From contig JAICKM010000143.1 of assembly GCA_025927935.1 (NCBI GenBank), forward strand, positions 1-11,624: a stretch of 11,624 nt of DNA. The letters are read 5' to 3'. The notes beneath the pieces were generated by a model. That model searched no databases. It had not been told where the DNA came from and saw nothing but the letters and a program-made list of their open reading frames with translations. The position numbers and the translations under genes are program-made. Below are positions 5,729-11,624 of the stretch, piece after piece. Origin of the DNA: Chloroflexia bacterium. Lineage in GTDB: Bacteria > Chloroflexota > Chloroflexia > QHBQ01 > JADMIH01. How positions within the stretch are numbered: position 1 is the stretch's first letter; every line of letters begins with the position of its first letter.

Positions 5729-8461
5729 TTACGCCAGGCCATTCTCCATGGCGAAGCGCGTGGCGGCGCTGCGGGTATTGACCCCCAGTTTGCCGTAGAT
5801 GGCGGTAAGGTGGGTGCTGACCGTGCGCCGGCTGACGATCAGTTTCTCGGCGACCTGCGCGTCGGTGAGGCCCTGAGCGACCAGGCGTAACACCTCCGCT
5901 TCGCGCGCTGTCAGCCCGGCCGGGTAGGTGGTGTGGCCCGCCGCCCCGGCGGTACCCGGCGGCATCACCGCGACGGCGCCCGATCCGGCTGTTGTTCCCG
6001 CGCCCGGCTCCGAGGGGGTAGCCCCATTGCCGGTCGGGGCGGCATCGGGATACCAACCAAGCAGGTGGGTGGCGGCCCGCCGGTAGGCATCCAGGCTCTC
6101 CGGCGGGGCGGCGGCCAGTTGGTCCAGTTCTTCGGCCCAGGTCGTCTGGCGCTGGCGGCGGGCGAGCGGCGCCGTCGCCGCCAGAATCGCCCGTACCTGC
6201 GGGACGGACCGCGTGTTCAGCGCCAGTTGCACGGCCTCCTGGAAGCTGCGCACGGCGGCGGCATCGTCGCCGATGGTGGCGGCCAGCCGCCCCCGGTTGA
6301 TCAACGCCTCGGCCAGCCCCCACTGATTGCCGATCTCCCGGAACAAGGCCATGCTCTGATCGTAGCGCTCCTGGGCTTCGGGGTAGTTGCCGAGGGCCAC
6401 CGCCACATCGCCCAGGCGGTTGAAGCAGATGGCGACGCCTCGCGTATCGCCCATTTCCTGCCGGGTCTCCAGACTCTGGATGAAAAACCAGCGCGCCGAG
6501 TGATATTCGCCCAGGATGAAAGCGACTTTGCCGAGATTGGTCAGCGAGAAGGCCATGCTCCAGCGATTGCCCAGTTCCTGCTCGATCAGGTAGCTCTTCT
6601 GGGACCAGGACTGGGCGGCGGGGTAGTCCGCGCATTCATAGGCCGTCTGGCCGAGAATATTGCAGGCGATGGCCTGGCCGTAGCCGTCGCCGATGGCCTG
6701 CGCCATGACCAGGGCTGCTTCGCCGTGCGCGCGGGCGGGGCCGTATTCGCCGAGATAGGAGCAGGTCGCGGCCAGATAATTCAGCGCGAACACCTGATCG
6801 GGGCCCGGCCCCAGCGGGCGCAAGATGTCCAGGCTCTGCTCCAGGAGTTGTTTGGCCTGCGCCTGGCGGCCCAGGTGGAAAGTGAACCAGCCCTGCCGGG
6901 CGAGCACCATGCCGTAGATCGGCGCCACCTGCGGGTCCTGGGCATCGGCGGCGAGCGCCTTGGCGGCGGCGGTGAACGCGGCGGCGCCTTCGCCGAACCA
7001 GCTTCGCATGTCGTAGAAGTGGAACAGCCCCGGCCCGGCGCGGCCCACAGCCGCCCAATCTCCGCCGGGGGCCGCCGCGTGGCCGCTGTGCCGGCGACCC
7101 TGGACCGGGCGCGATAAGCGCCCCCCGGCGGCGTCCGGGCGGTGCTCCCGCGGGGAATCATCGCCGCGCTCCGCGGCGGTGATGGCCCAGCGCCAGGCCA
7201 CGCGGATCTGTTCGATCTCCTGATCAAGGGCGGCGAGAGCGGCGAGCTGGCCGGCGCCGCGTAGCTCTGCCGTGCGATCGGCCAGGTAGGTAATATAGTA
7301 ATCGGCGTGGCGGGCGGCGGTCTGGGCCGTCTCGCCCGCTTGCTCCAGTTGTTCCGCCGCATACTGGCGCAAGACTTCGAGCACCTGGTAACGCACCCCG
7401 GCCCGGCTGCCGCTTGCGGCCACGCGATGCACCAGCGATTTGTCGATGAGCGCGGCCAGTTGCGGCAAGCCGGCGCCGGCCACGGCTGCCGCCGCCTCGC
7501 GGGTGAAACTGCCGCGGAAGACCGCCAGCCGCCGCAAGACCTGCTGCTCGTCGGGGGTCAGCAACATCCACGAGTGATGGAAGACGGCGCGCAACCCCTG
7601 CTGCCGTATAGGCAGATCCTGGCTGGTCGAAGTGAGAAAATCGAGGTCCTGGGTGATTTCGTCGGCGATCTCGGCGCACGACAACATGCGGATCCAACTA
7701 GCGGCCAGTTCGATGCCCAGGGGCAGGCCCTCGACCAGCCGGCAGATGCGGATAATCGCGGACCGGTTCTCCGCGGAGAGGGCAAAGTCGGGGTCCAGCG
7801 CCTGCGCGGTTTGCACGAACAACTGCACCGCACTGTCGGGTTCCGACTCCGGTCCGGGCGGCGGTTGGTCCGGCGCCGGGACGGGTAGACCCGGCAGTTC
7901 GATTACCCATTCGCCGCGCAAGTTCAGCCGTTCGCGCGAGGTGACCAGGATGGTCAGGTAGGGCGCGTCCTGCAAGAGGGCGGTGAGGAACCGCGCCCCG
8001 GCGACGACGTGCTCGAAGCCGTCGAGGACGAGCAGCAGGGCCTTTTCGTGCAAATATTGCAGCAGTTGGGTGACCGGGGAATCGGGGCCGGAGAAAGTCA
8101 TGCCGAGCGCGCCGGCCACGGCGGTCGCCAGCGCCTCATCCAGCGGAGCGCGGGCCGTGAGTCCGCCCAACGGCACCAGATAGACGCCATGGCTGAAGGG
8201 GGACGCCGGCTGCGCGCTATGGGCCAGGCCGTGAGCGACTTCAAGCGCCAGGCGGGTCTTGCCCACGCCGCCCACGCCGGTGATGGTCACCAGGCGGCAG
8301 CCGGGGCCGGCCAGGCGGCTGAGCAACTGGGTATACTCGCCGCTCCGGCCCACGAAGGTGGTGAGCGCCGCCGGGAGGTTATCCAGCGGCCGCTCGGGCA
8401 AGGTGCCTCCCGGCGGTTGCCAGCGGCCCGGCTCCACGGATTGGGCCGGTTGTCGATCCAC
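5729..8461 (-). CDS. STAND-type LuxR-family transcriptional regulator (NTPase-TPR-HTH)
   Basis: This is a 910-residue protein starting at GTG (8461-8459), with AAGGAGG (8467-8473) 5 nt upstream. The N-terminal NTPase domain opens ALTTFVGRSGEYTQLL (32-47), with Walker A GVGGVGKT (62-69), Walker B ALLLVLDGFEHVV (141-153), sensor-like LVTSRERL (172-179) and the GLPLGIELAASWIRML motif (245-260). A winged-helix-like arm (about 285-375) follows. The middle (about 480-790) is a series of TPR-like helix pairs such as NYLAATCSYLGEYGPARAHG and NILGQTAYECADYPAAQSWS. A Gly/Pro-rich linker leads to the LuxR helix-turn-helix (847-910) with LTAREAEVLRLVAQGLTDAQ. Proteins of this MalT-like plan bind an inducer through the repeats and use ATP binding to switch oligomeric state. 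Residues 435-468 look like an inserted segment. The inducer is unknown. An extended -10 promoter and direct repeats lie upstream. Confidence 0.94.
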   Translation of the reverse strand: MDRQPAQSVEPGRWQPPGGTLPERPLDNLPAALTTFVGRSGEYTQLLSRLAGPGCRLVTITGVGGVGKTRLALEVAHGLAHSAQPASPFSHGVYLVPLGGLTARAPLDEALATAVAGALGMTFSGPDSPVTQLLQYLHEKALLLVLDGFEHVVAGARFLTALLQDAPYLTILVTSRERLNLRGEWVIELPGLPVPAPDQPPPGPESEPDSAVQLFVQTAQALDPDFALSAENRSAIIRICRLVEGLPLGIELAASWIRMLSCAEIADEITQDLDFLTSTSQDLPIRQQGLRAVFHHSWMLLTPDEQQVLRRLAVFRGSFTREAAAAVAGAGLPQLAALIDKSLVHRVAASGSRAGVRYQVLEVLRQYAAEQLEQAGETAQTAARHADYYITYLADRTAELRGAGQLAALAALDQEIEQIRVAWRWAITAAERGDDSPREHRPDAAGGRLSRPVQGRRHSGHAAAPGGDWAAVGRAGPGLFHFYDMRSWFGEGAAAFTAAAKALAADAQDPQVAPIYGMVLARQGWFTFHLGRQAQAKQLLEQSLDILRPLGPGPDQVFALNYLAATCSYLGEYGPARAHGEAALVMAQAIGDGYGQAIACNILGQTAYECADYPAAQSWSQKSYLIEQELGNRWSMAFSLTNLGKVAFILGEYHSARWFFIQSLETRQEMGDTRGVAICFNRLGDVAVALGNYPEAQERYDQSMALFREIGNQWGLAEALINRGRLAATIGDDAAAVRSFQEAVQLALNTRSVPQVRAILAATAPLARRQRQTTWAEELDQLAAAPPESLDAYRRAATHLLGWYPDAAPTGNGATPSEPGAGTTAGSGAVAVMPPGTAGAAGHTTYPAGLTAREAEVLRLVAQGLTDAQVAEKLIVSRRTVSTHLTAIYGKLGVNTRSAATRFAMENGLA
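7058..7159 (-). other. probable 34-codon insertion inside the STAND regulator gene
   Basis: Codons 435-468 encode a low-complexity Arg/Gly/Ala/Pro-rich segment (SPREHRPDAAGG ... GHAAAPGG) unlike the helical repeats around it. Removing exactly these 102 bp joins AAERGD to WAAVGRAGPGLFHFYDM, which reads as a normal member of this family. The segment carries a hairpin, GGGCGC (7107-7112) with GCGCCC (7118-7123), and GGAC/GTCC outer complementarity (7102-7105, 7132-7135). It resembles a palindromic element inserted in frame, and its origin is inferred. Confidence 0.45.
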
Positions 8462-8522
8462 AATCCCCTCCTTGCCTTGGCCTTGGGCATGTGTGGTGGT
8501 GGATGCCCCGTGTCGTCGCTCT

Positions 8523-8531
8523 ATTATAGCA
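8523..8531 (-). promoter_or_regulatory. extended -10 promoter for the STAND regulator
   Basis: The minus strand reads TGC-TATAAT, a perfect -10 with the TGn extension. The predicted start near 8516 leaves a leader of about 55 nt to the GTG. No -35 match is present at 16-18 bp, which is typical of extended -10 or activator-dependent promoters. Confidence 0.6.
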
Positions 8532-8553
8532 CGATTCCTATAGCCGGGTAGGG

Positions 8554-8588
8554 GTTTGCCTGTGCATTACGCGAACAAGTTTGCCTGT
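8554..8588. repeat. direct repeat GTTTGCCTGT x2, operator-like, in the divergent intergenic region
   Basis: GTTTGCCTGT occurs at 8554-8563 and 8579-8588, with a period of 25 bp. The second copy lies inside an imperfect dyad, GAACA (8573-8577) with TGTTC (8586-8590). Relative to the predicted start of the regulator gene, the copies sit at about -38 to -72, where an activator would bind. Autoregulation is possible but unproven. Confidence 0.4.
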
Positions 8589-8657
8589 TCCACGACAAGG
8601 GCTGATCGCCTATGGGCCTGGTCCACCAACCTGTCACATTGCCTAGATCTCTTCCGT

Positions 8658-8703
8658 ATATCTTCATAGGTACTTCACATTCGCGCAGTATACTGGAAGA
8701 TAT
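8658..8703 (+). promoter_or_regulatory. candidate promoter/operator for the PYQG-protein / two-component operon
   Basis: A -10-like TATACT (8689-8694) lies inside the perfect 10-bp palindrome CAGTATACTG (8686-8695). The flanks carry an 8-bp inverted repeat, ATATCTTC (8658-8665) with GAAGATAT (8696-8703). No convincing -35 box is seen. It lies 60 bp before the first ATG of the operon. An operator overlapping the -10 would suit a repressor or the operon's own regulator. Confidence 0.4.
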
Positions 8704-8753
8704 GCAACCGCAACTCTGCGCGTATGCGAGAATGACAACGGAGGATCGAGAGA

Positions 8754-9497
8754 ATGGATACTAATCGAAATTGGGCGGGTTGGGCCGCGTTGGGGCTGGC
8801 GGCCCTGGCCTTGCTGGTCGCGCTGAGCGGGCGGGGCGGCGGCGCACGGTCTGAGATCACCTACGCTTACCCTGTCCAGAAATGGCCGCCGGGCATGGTG
8901 GTTCCCGCTGTGCCGCAGGCGCCGGTCGCCCCGCCCGCGCCCGCCGCCCCGGTGATGCCCGCGGCGCCGGTGATGCCGGTGAACCCGAAGATGATGCCGC
9001 CTGGCCCATGGCAGTGGCAAGGTACCCAGGCCACGCACTTCGGCGCGGCTGCGGCGGTGGGGCGCTTCGTCCACTTCGCTGTCGTGGGCCTGGGCGGGTT
9101 GCTCCTGCTGTTCCTGGCGTTCCGCCTGTTCGGGCGGCGCGGGCGGGGCGGCATGGGCCGGGTCGCGTTCAACCAGGCCGGGCCGGGTCCCGGCGCACCG
9201 GGTGGGCAGCCGTATCCCGGCGCGCCCCCGATGCAGAGCAATCCGCAGTACCCCGGCGGGCCGCCACCGTATCAAGGCGCGCCGGGTGCGTCGCCCTACC
9301 AGGGTGCGCCGCCCTACCAGGGCGGGCAACCGTACTATGGCGGACAGCCCTATCAGGGCGGACAGCCGCCGCAGGGCGGGCAGCCCTACCAGGGGCCGCC
9401 CTACCAGGGCGGCCAGCCGTACCAGGGGGGGCAACCGCAGCCGCCGCAAGGTGGGCAGCCGTATCAGGGCGGGCCGCCGCCGGAGCAGCCGCGCTAA
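8754..9497 (+). CDS. two-helix membrane protein with PYQG-repeat cytoplasmic tail
   Basis: The 247-residue protein starts at ATG 8754, with GGAGG (8740-8744) 9 nt upstream. It has a short N-terminus, a first helix (about 10-26), a Pro/Ala-rich extracytoplasmic segment (about 40-90, with repeated APVMP), a second helix (about 105-126) and a very basic stretch (RLFGRRGRGGMGR) that places the tail inside. The tail (about 140-247) is low-complexity Pro/Gln/Gly/Tyr with eight PYQG motifs and one PYYG, and is certainly disordered. No enzyme motif is present. Similar Pro-Tyr-Gln-Gly tails occur on bacterial membrane proteins of unknown role. The stop codon is 1 bp before the ATG of an OmpR-type regulator, so it is co-transcribed with a two-component system and may be an accessory or scaffolding partner. 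That role is inferred only from position. Confidence 0.82.
   Translation: MDTNRNWAGWAALGLAALALLVALSGRGGGARSEITYAYPVQKWPPGMVVPAVPQAPVAPPAPAAPVMPAAPVMPVNPKMMPPGPWQWQGTQATHFGAAAAVGRFVHFAVVGLGGLLLLFLAFRLFGRRGRGGMGRVAFNQAGPGPGAPGGQPYPGAPPMQSNPQYPGGPPPYQGAPGASPYQGAPPYQGGQPYYGGQPYQGGQPPQGGQPYQGPPYQGGQPYQGGQPQPPQGGQPYQGGPPPEQPR
9267..9473 (+). repeat. imperfect coding repeats encoding PYQGGQ-type units
   Basis: The stretch encodes PYQG at residues 172, 181, 187, 199, 211, 216, 222 and 236, and PYYG at 193. Spacing varies from 5 to 14 residues, and codons for the same residues differ (tat/tac, cag/caa, ggc/ggg), so the repeats are not recent exact copies throughout. Slippage could still change the copy number between strains. 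Confidence 0.8.
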
Positions 9498-9498
9498 G

Positions 9499-10242
9499 AT
9501 GGCAACCAAGACTATCCTGGTGGTCGACGACGAGCCGGGCATCGTGACCGTCGTCTGCGATTACCTGGACCGGGCCGGCTTCCGCGTACTCACCGCGGGA
9601 GACGGCCCGACCGCCTTGCGCCTGGCCCGCGCCGAGCGGCCCAGCCTGCTGGTGCTCGACCTGATGCTGCCCGGCATGGACGGCCTCGACATCACCCGCG
9701 CCCTGCGCCACGACCCGGCCACGCACAAACTGCCCATCATTATGCTCACAGCGCGCGTCGAGGAGACCGACCGGCTGATCGGCCTGGAACTGGGCGCCGA
9801 CGATTACATCACCAAGCCGTTCAGCCCGCGCGAAGTGGTGGCCCGCGTGCGCGCCGTGCTGCGGCGGGTGGAGGATAGCGCGCCGTATACCGGGCGGCTC
9901 CAGATCGGCGTGCTAACCATCGACCTGGAGCGGCGCACCGTGCGCCGGGCCGGCGTGCTGCTGGACCTGACGGCCACCGAGTTCGACTTGCTGGCCGTCC
10001 TGGCCCGCGAGCCGGGCCGGTCTTTCACCCGCGCCCAGTTGGTCGACCTGGTCTACGATACCAGCTACGCGGGCTATGACCGCACGGTGGACGCGCACAT
10101 CAAGAACCTGCGCCGCAAAATCGAGCCGGACCCGCACACGCCGCGCTATATTCTCACCGTGTACAGTATCGGCTACAAGTTCGCCGAAGACGTGGCCGAG
10201 GACCGGCCCATCGAGACGGGCAGCTATGGGGAGCCGGCATGA
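9499..10242 (+). CDS. OmpR/PhoB-family response regulator
   Basis: The 247-residue protein starts at ATG 9499-9501. The same frame is open further upstream, but that part runs through the PYQG-protein gene and gives an arginine-rich nonsense extension, whereas MATKTILVVDDEPG is a standard receiver start. The receiver (about 4-122) has D10-D11, phospho-acceptor D54 in LLVLDLMLPGMDG, T84, Y103 and K106 in DDYITKPFSPRE. The winged-helix effector domain (about 132-227) includes LTATEFDLLAVLAREPGRSF, the recognition-helix region RTVDAHIKNLRRKI and the wing YILTVYSIGYKF. The protein should dimerise on phosphorylation and bind tandem DNA sites. Its TGA overlaps the kinase ATG (ATGA at 10239-10242), so the two are translationally coupled. 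It lacks a strong ribosome-binding site and probably depends on coupling to the gene 1 bp upstream. Confidence 0.96.
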   Translation: MATKTILVVDDEPGIVTVVCDYLDRAGFRVLTAGDGPTALRLARAERPSLLVLDLMLPGMDGLDITRALRHDPATHKLPIIMLTARVEETDRLIGLELGADDYITKPFSPREVVARVRAVLRRVEDSAPYTGRLQIGVLTIDLERRTVRRAGVLLDLTATEFDLLAVLAREPGRSFTRAQLVDLVYDTSYAGYDRTVDAHIKNLRRKIEPDPHTPRYILTVYSIGYKFAEDVAEDRPIETGSYGEPA

Positions 10243-11393
10243 AACGTCCGCAGTTGTTTACCCTGATGCTCGCCGCGTTCGCCCTGGTGATCGTGCTGGG
10301 CGTGGGCGGCATGGGCGTGTTTTTTGGCCTGAGCGCGGTGTTCGGCGGGCACAGCGGCCCGGTCGATTTTCTGCGCGGCCTGGTGAGCGCGGGGCTGGCG
10401 CTGGCCGCCGTGCTGCTGGCGCTGGCCGCGTTCTTCTCGCGCCGGCTCAGCGCGCCTCTGCGCCGGCTGACCGAGGCGGCGCGGCGCCTGGCCGCGGGCG
10501 ACTGGAATGCCCGCGTGGCCGGGGGCGGCGTGCGCGAGCTGCACGACCTGGCCGACGCCTTCAACAGCATGGCCGCCTCGCTGGCGCGCGCCGATCAGCA
10601 GCGCCGCCAACTGACCGCCGATGTGGCCCACGAACTGCGCACGCCGCTGTCGGTGATGCGCGGGCGGCTGGAGGGCATTCAAGACGGCATCTACCCGGCC
10701 ACCGCGGAGCAGATGGACCTGCTGCTGGACGAGGTGTCGCTGCTGGAGCGGCTGATCGAGGACCTGCGCTTGCTGGCCCTGGCCGACGCGGGCCAGTTGC
10801 CGCTCTACCCGGAGCCGCTGGACGCCGCCCATTTGCTGCACGACGCGGCGCGCGCCCTGGCGCCACAGGCCGAGTCGCAGCAGGTGGCCCTCGACGTGCA
10901 GGTGGCCCCCGACCTGCCCGAAGTGGCCGCCGACCCGCAACGCATCGCCCAGGTGTTGAGCAACCTGGTCGGCAATGCCGTGCGCCACACTCCGGCGGGC
11001 GGCCAGGTGACGCTACACGCCTGGGCCGCGCACCCGCCGGGCCTGGTGCCCGCCCTGGTCATCGCCGTGGCCGACACCGGGTCGGGCATCGCGCCCGCCG
11101 ACCTGCCGCATATCTTCGACCGCTTCTGGCGGGCCGACCGGGCGCGCACGCGCAGCAGCGGCGGCGCGGGGCTGGGGCTGGCGATTGCCCGGCGCATCGT
11201 CGAAGCCCACGGCGGGCAGATCGGCGCGCAGAGCCAACCCGGCCACGGCACCACGGTCACGTTTACCTTGCCCCTGACCCCGCTCATCCCCCTCGCGCCG
11301 CTTGCGCCGCCCGCGAACGGCAACGGCCACGCCAACGGCCATACCCGCGATACGCGCGTCCTGGCCGCCCTGGGCCGCCAGCGCGATAGCTGA
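10239..11393 (+). CDS. HAMP-domain sensor histidine kinase (BaeS/PhoR-like)
   Basis: The 384-residue kinase has a first membrane helix (about 7-30), a short outside loop (about 31-46), a second helix (about 47-67) and a HAMP domain (about 66-118). The HisKA domain has phospho-acceptor H131 in VAHELRTPLSVMRG, and the HATPase domain (about 232-345) has the N-box SNLVGNAVRH with N246, the G1 box DTGSGI (279-284), the F-box IFDRFWRAD and the G2 GAGLGLAIARRIVEAHGG. All catalytic motifs are intact. It phosphorylates the regulator whose gene overlaps its start. The loop is too short for a folded sensory domain, so it probably senses within the membrane or through a partner, possibly the PYQG-tail protein. 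After the kinase domain there is an unusual tail of about 40 residues (repeated PLAPLAPP, then NGNGHANGH), likely disordered. Confidence 0.96.
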   Translation: MKRPQLFTLMLAAFALVIVLGVGGMGVFFGLSAVFGGHSGPVDFLRGLVSAGLALAAVLLALAAFFSRRLSAPLRRLTEAARRLAAGDWNARVAGGGVRELHDLADAFNSMAASLARADQQRRQLTADVAHELRTPLSVMRGRLEGIQDGIYPATAEQMDLLLDEVSLLERLIEDLRLLALADAGQLPLYPEPLDAAHLLHDAARALAPQAESQQVALDVQVAPDLPEVAADPQRIAQVLSNLVGNAVRHTPAGGQVTLHAWAAHPPGLVPALVIAVADTGSGIAPADLPHIFDRFWRADRARTRSSGGAGLGLAIARRIVEAHGGQIGAQSQPGHGTTVTFTLPLTPLIPLAPLAPPANGNGHANGHTRDTRVLAALGRQRDS

Positions 11394-11412
11394 ATCGCGG
11401 CTCCCCGCCTCG

Positions 11413-11521
11413 TGTCATGCTGAATGGAGTGAAGCCTCTCGCCCACGGCTTGTCCTGTTGAGCGGAGTGAAGCCTCTCGCCCGCGGTTTGTCCTGTTGAG
11501 CGGAGTGAAGCCTCTCGTCTC
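11413..11521 (+). repeat. 38-bp tandem direct repeats, two full copies and one partial
   Basis: Copies at 11413-11450, 11451-11488 and 11489-11521 (partial) share GGAGTGAAGCCTCTCG and the lead TGTC. They abut with no spacers and begin 20 bp after the kinase stop codon. They resemble the dispersed extragenic repeats seen in many GC-rich genomes, including Chloroflexota, and carry no coding signal. Confidence 0.85.
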
Positions 11522-11554
11522 TTACCCCACGAGACGAGACTCTTCGCTGCGCTC
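11498..11554 (+). terminator. long stem formed by a direct and an inverted copy of the 38-bp repeat
   Basis: TCTCGTCTC (11513-11521) pairs perfectly with GAGACGAGA (11531-11539) around a 9-nt loop. Farther out, GAGCGGAGTGAAG (11498-11510) pairs with CTTCGCTGCGCTC (11542-11554) with one mismatch and one G-U. The total is about 24 positions with three mismatches. It lies about 105 bp after the kinase stop and could terminate or stabilise the operon mRNA. No T-tract is present. Confidence 0.5.
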
Positions 11555-11624
11555 AGAGGGACAAGGTCGCCTGCCGCCCGCGGATTCGCCCCCCACGCGG
11601 CGAGACTCTTCGCTGCGCTCAGAG
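11531..11624 (-). repeat. inverted copies of the 38-bp repeat family, last one cut by the window end
   Basis: GAGACTCTTCGCTGCGCTCA within 11531-11564, and again within 11601-11624, is the reverse complement of a diverged version of the upstream direct repeat (core CGAAGAGTCTCG against GAAGCCTCTCG). The two copies are almost identical over 24 bp. About 36 bp of unrelated GC-rich sequence separate them. The array probably continues to the right. Confidence 0.75.

Noticed and set aside
5056..5742. A 228-codon minus-strand frame across the small plus-strand gene
   Set aside because: The plus-strand gene has a ribosome-binding site, a family motif and consistent codon use. The minus frame reads as Arg/Gly-rich nonsense.
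5933..7117. A 394-codon open frame on the plus strand antisense to the STAND regulator
   Set aside because: It has no recognisable domain and arises from the GC-rich codon use of the real gene on the other strand.
9202..9498. An upstream in-frame extension of the OmpR-type regulator
   Set aside because: It overlaps the PYQG-protein gene, encodes arginine-rich low-complexity sequence, and would precede a normal receiver start at ATG 9499.
8664..9542. A 292-codon minus-strand frame antisense to the PYQG-protein gene
   Set aside because: It is arginine/leucine repeat nonsense produced by reading the repeat region in reverse.
11413..11624. A CRISPR array
   Set aside because: The copies abut without unique spacers, and later copies are inverted and diverged, which does not fit a CRISPR.

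Overview
The window is GC-rich, and its protein families point to a member of the Chloroflexota, probably a filamentous one. The indications are a GAF-type NarL-family kinase with the RNTIVYGVL / QVVYGQHDNAYAVI linker style, a STAND-LuxR regulator opening with ALTTFVGR, a small protein ending in a WLWLATKVEAGNERRYCLL-type motif, and a 38-bp repeat family downstream of an operon. The assignment rests on recognising these patterns and has not been tested by a search. No rRNA, tRNA, CRISPR array, complete insertion sequence or phage gene was seen.

Layout. Positions 1-4607 hold six genes, all on the minus strand. Read in their direction of transcription, they are a secreted NTF2-like protein with a possible MPTTG cell-surface sorting tail (4607-3978), a SnoaL-like ester cyclase (3886-3446), a four-helix membrane protein (3295-2894), a NarL-type two-component pair whose kinase (2849-1545) and response regulator (1548-883) overlap by ATGA, and an alpha/beta hydrolase that runs off the left edge (715-1). 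About 720 bp without a convincing gene follow (4608-5331). This stretch has two strong hairpins and three TACGTA sites close to a short plus-strand gene (5332-5685). That gene converges, across a 9-bp terminator-like hairpin, with a 910-codon STAND-type LuxR regulator on the minus strand (8461-5729). A divergent intergenic region (8462-8753) carries an extended -10 promoter for the regulator and operator-like repeats. It leads into a plus-strand operon: a two-helix membrane protein with a PYQG-repeat tail (8754-9497), an OmpR/PhoB-type response regulator (9499-10242) and a HAMP/HisKA/HATPase sensor kinase (10239-11393). The window ends in an array of 38-bp tandem repeats followed by inverted copies.

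How the genes work together. The window is mainly a regulatory locus, with two complete two-component systems and a large ATP-dependent STAND regulator. Both kinases have little or no extracytoplasmic sensing domain. The first looks N-terminally shortened, and the second has a loop of about 15 residues between its two helices. The PYQG-tail protein is packed 1 bp upstream of the OmpR-type regulator, so it is a plausible accessory partner of that system. The hydrolase, SnoaL-like cyclase, membrane protein and secreted protein could be effector genes, but nothing in the sequence ties them to one pathway. The most unusual points are the three-gene kinase/regulator/PYQG-protein unit, a 34-codon in-frame insertion in the STAND regulator, the TACGTA hairpin cluster, and the MPTTG sorting-like tail.
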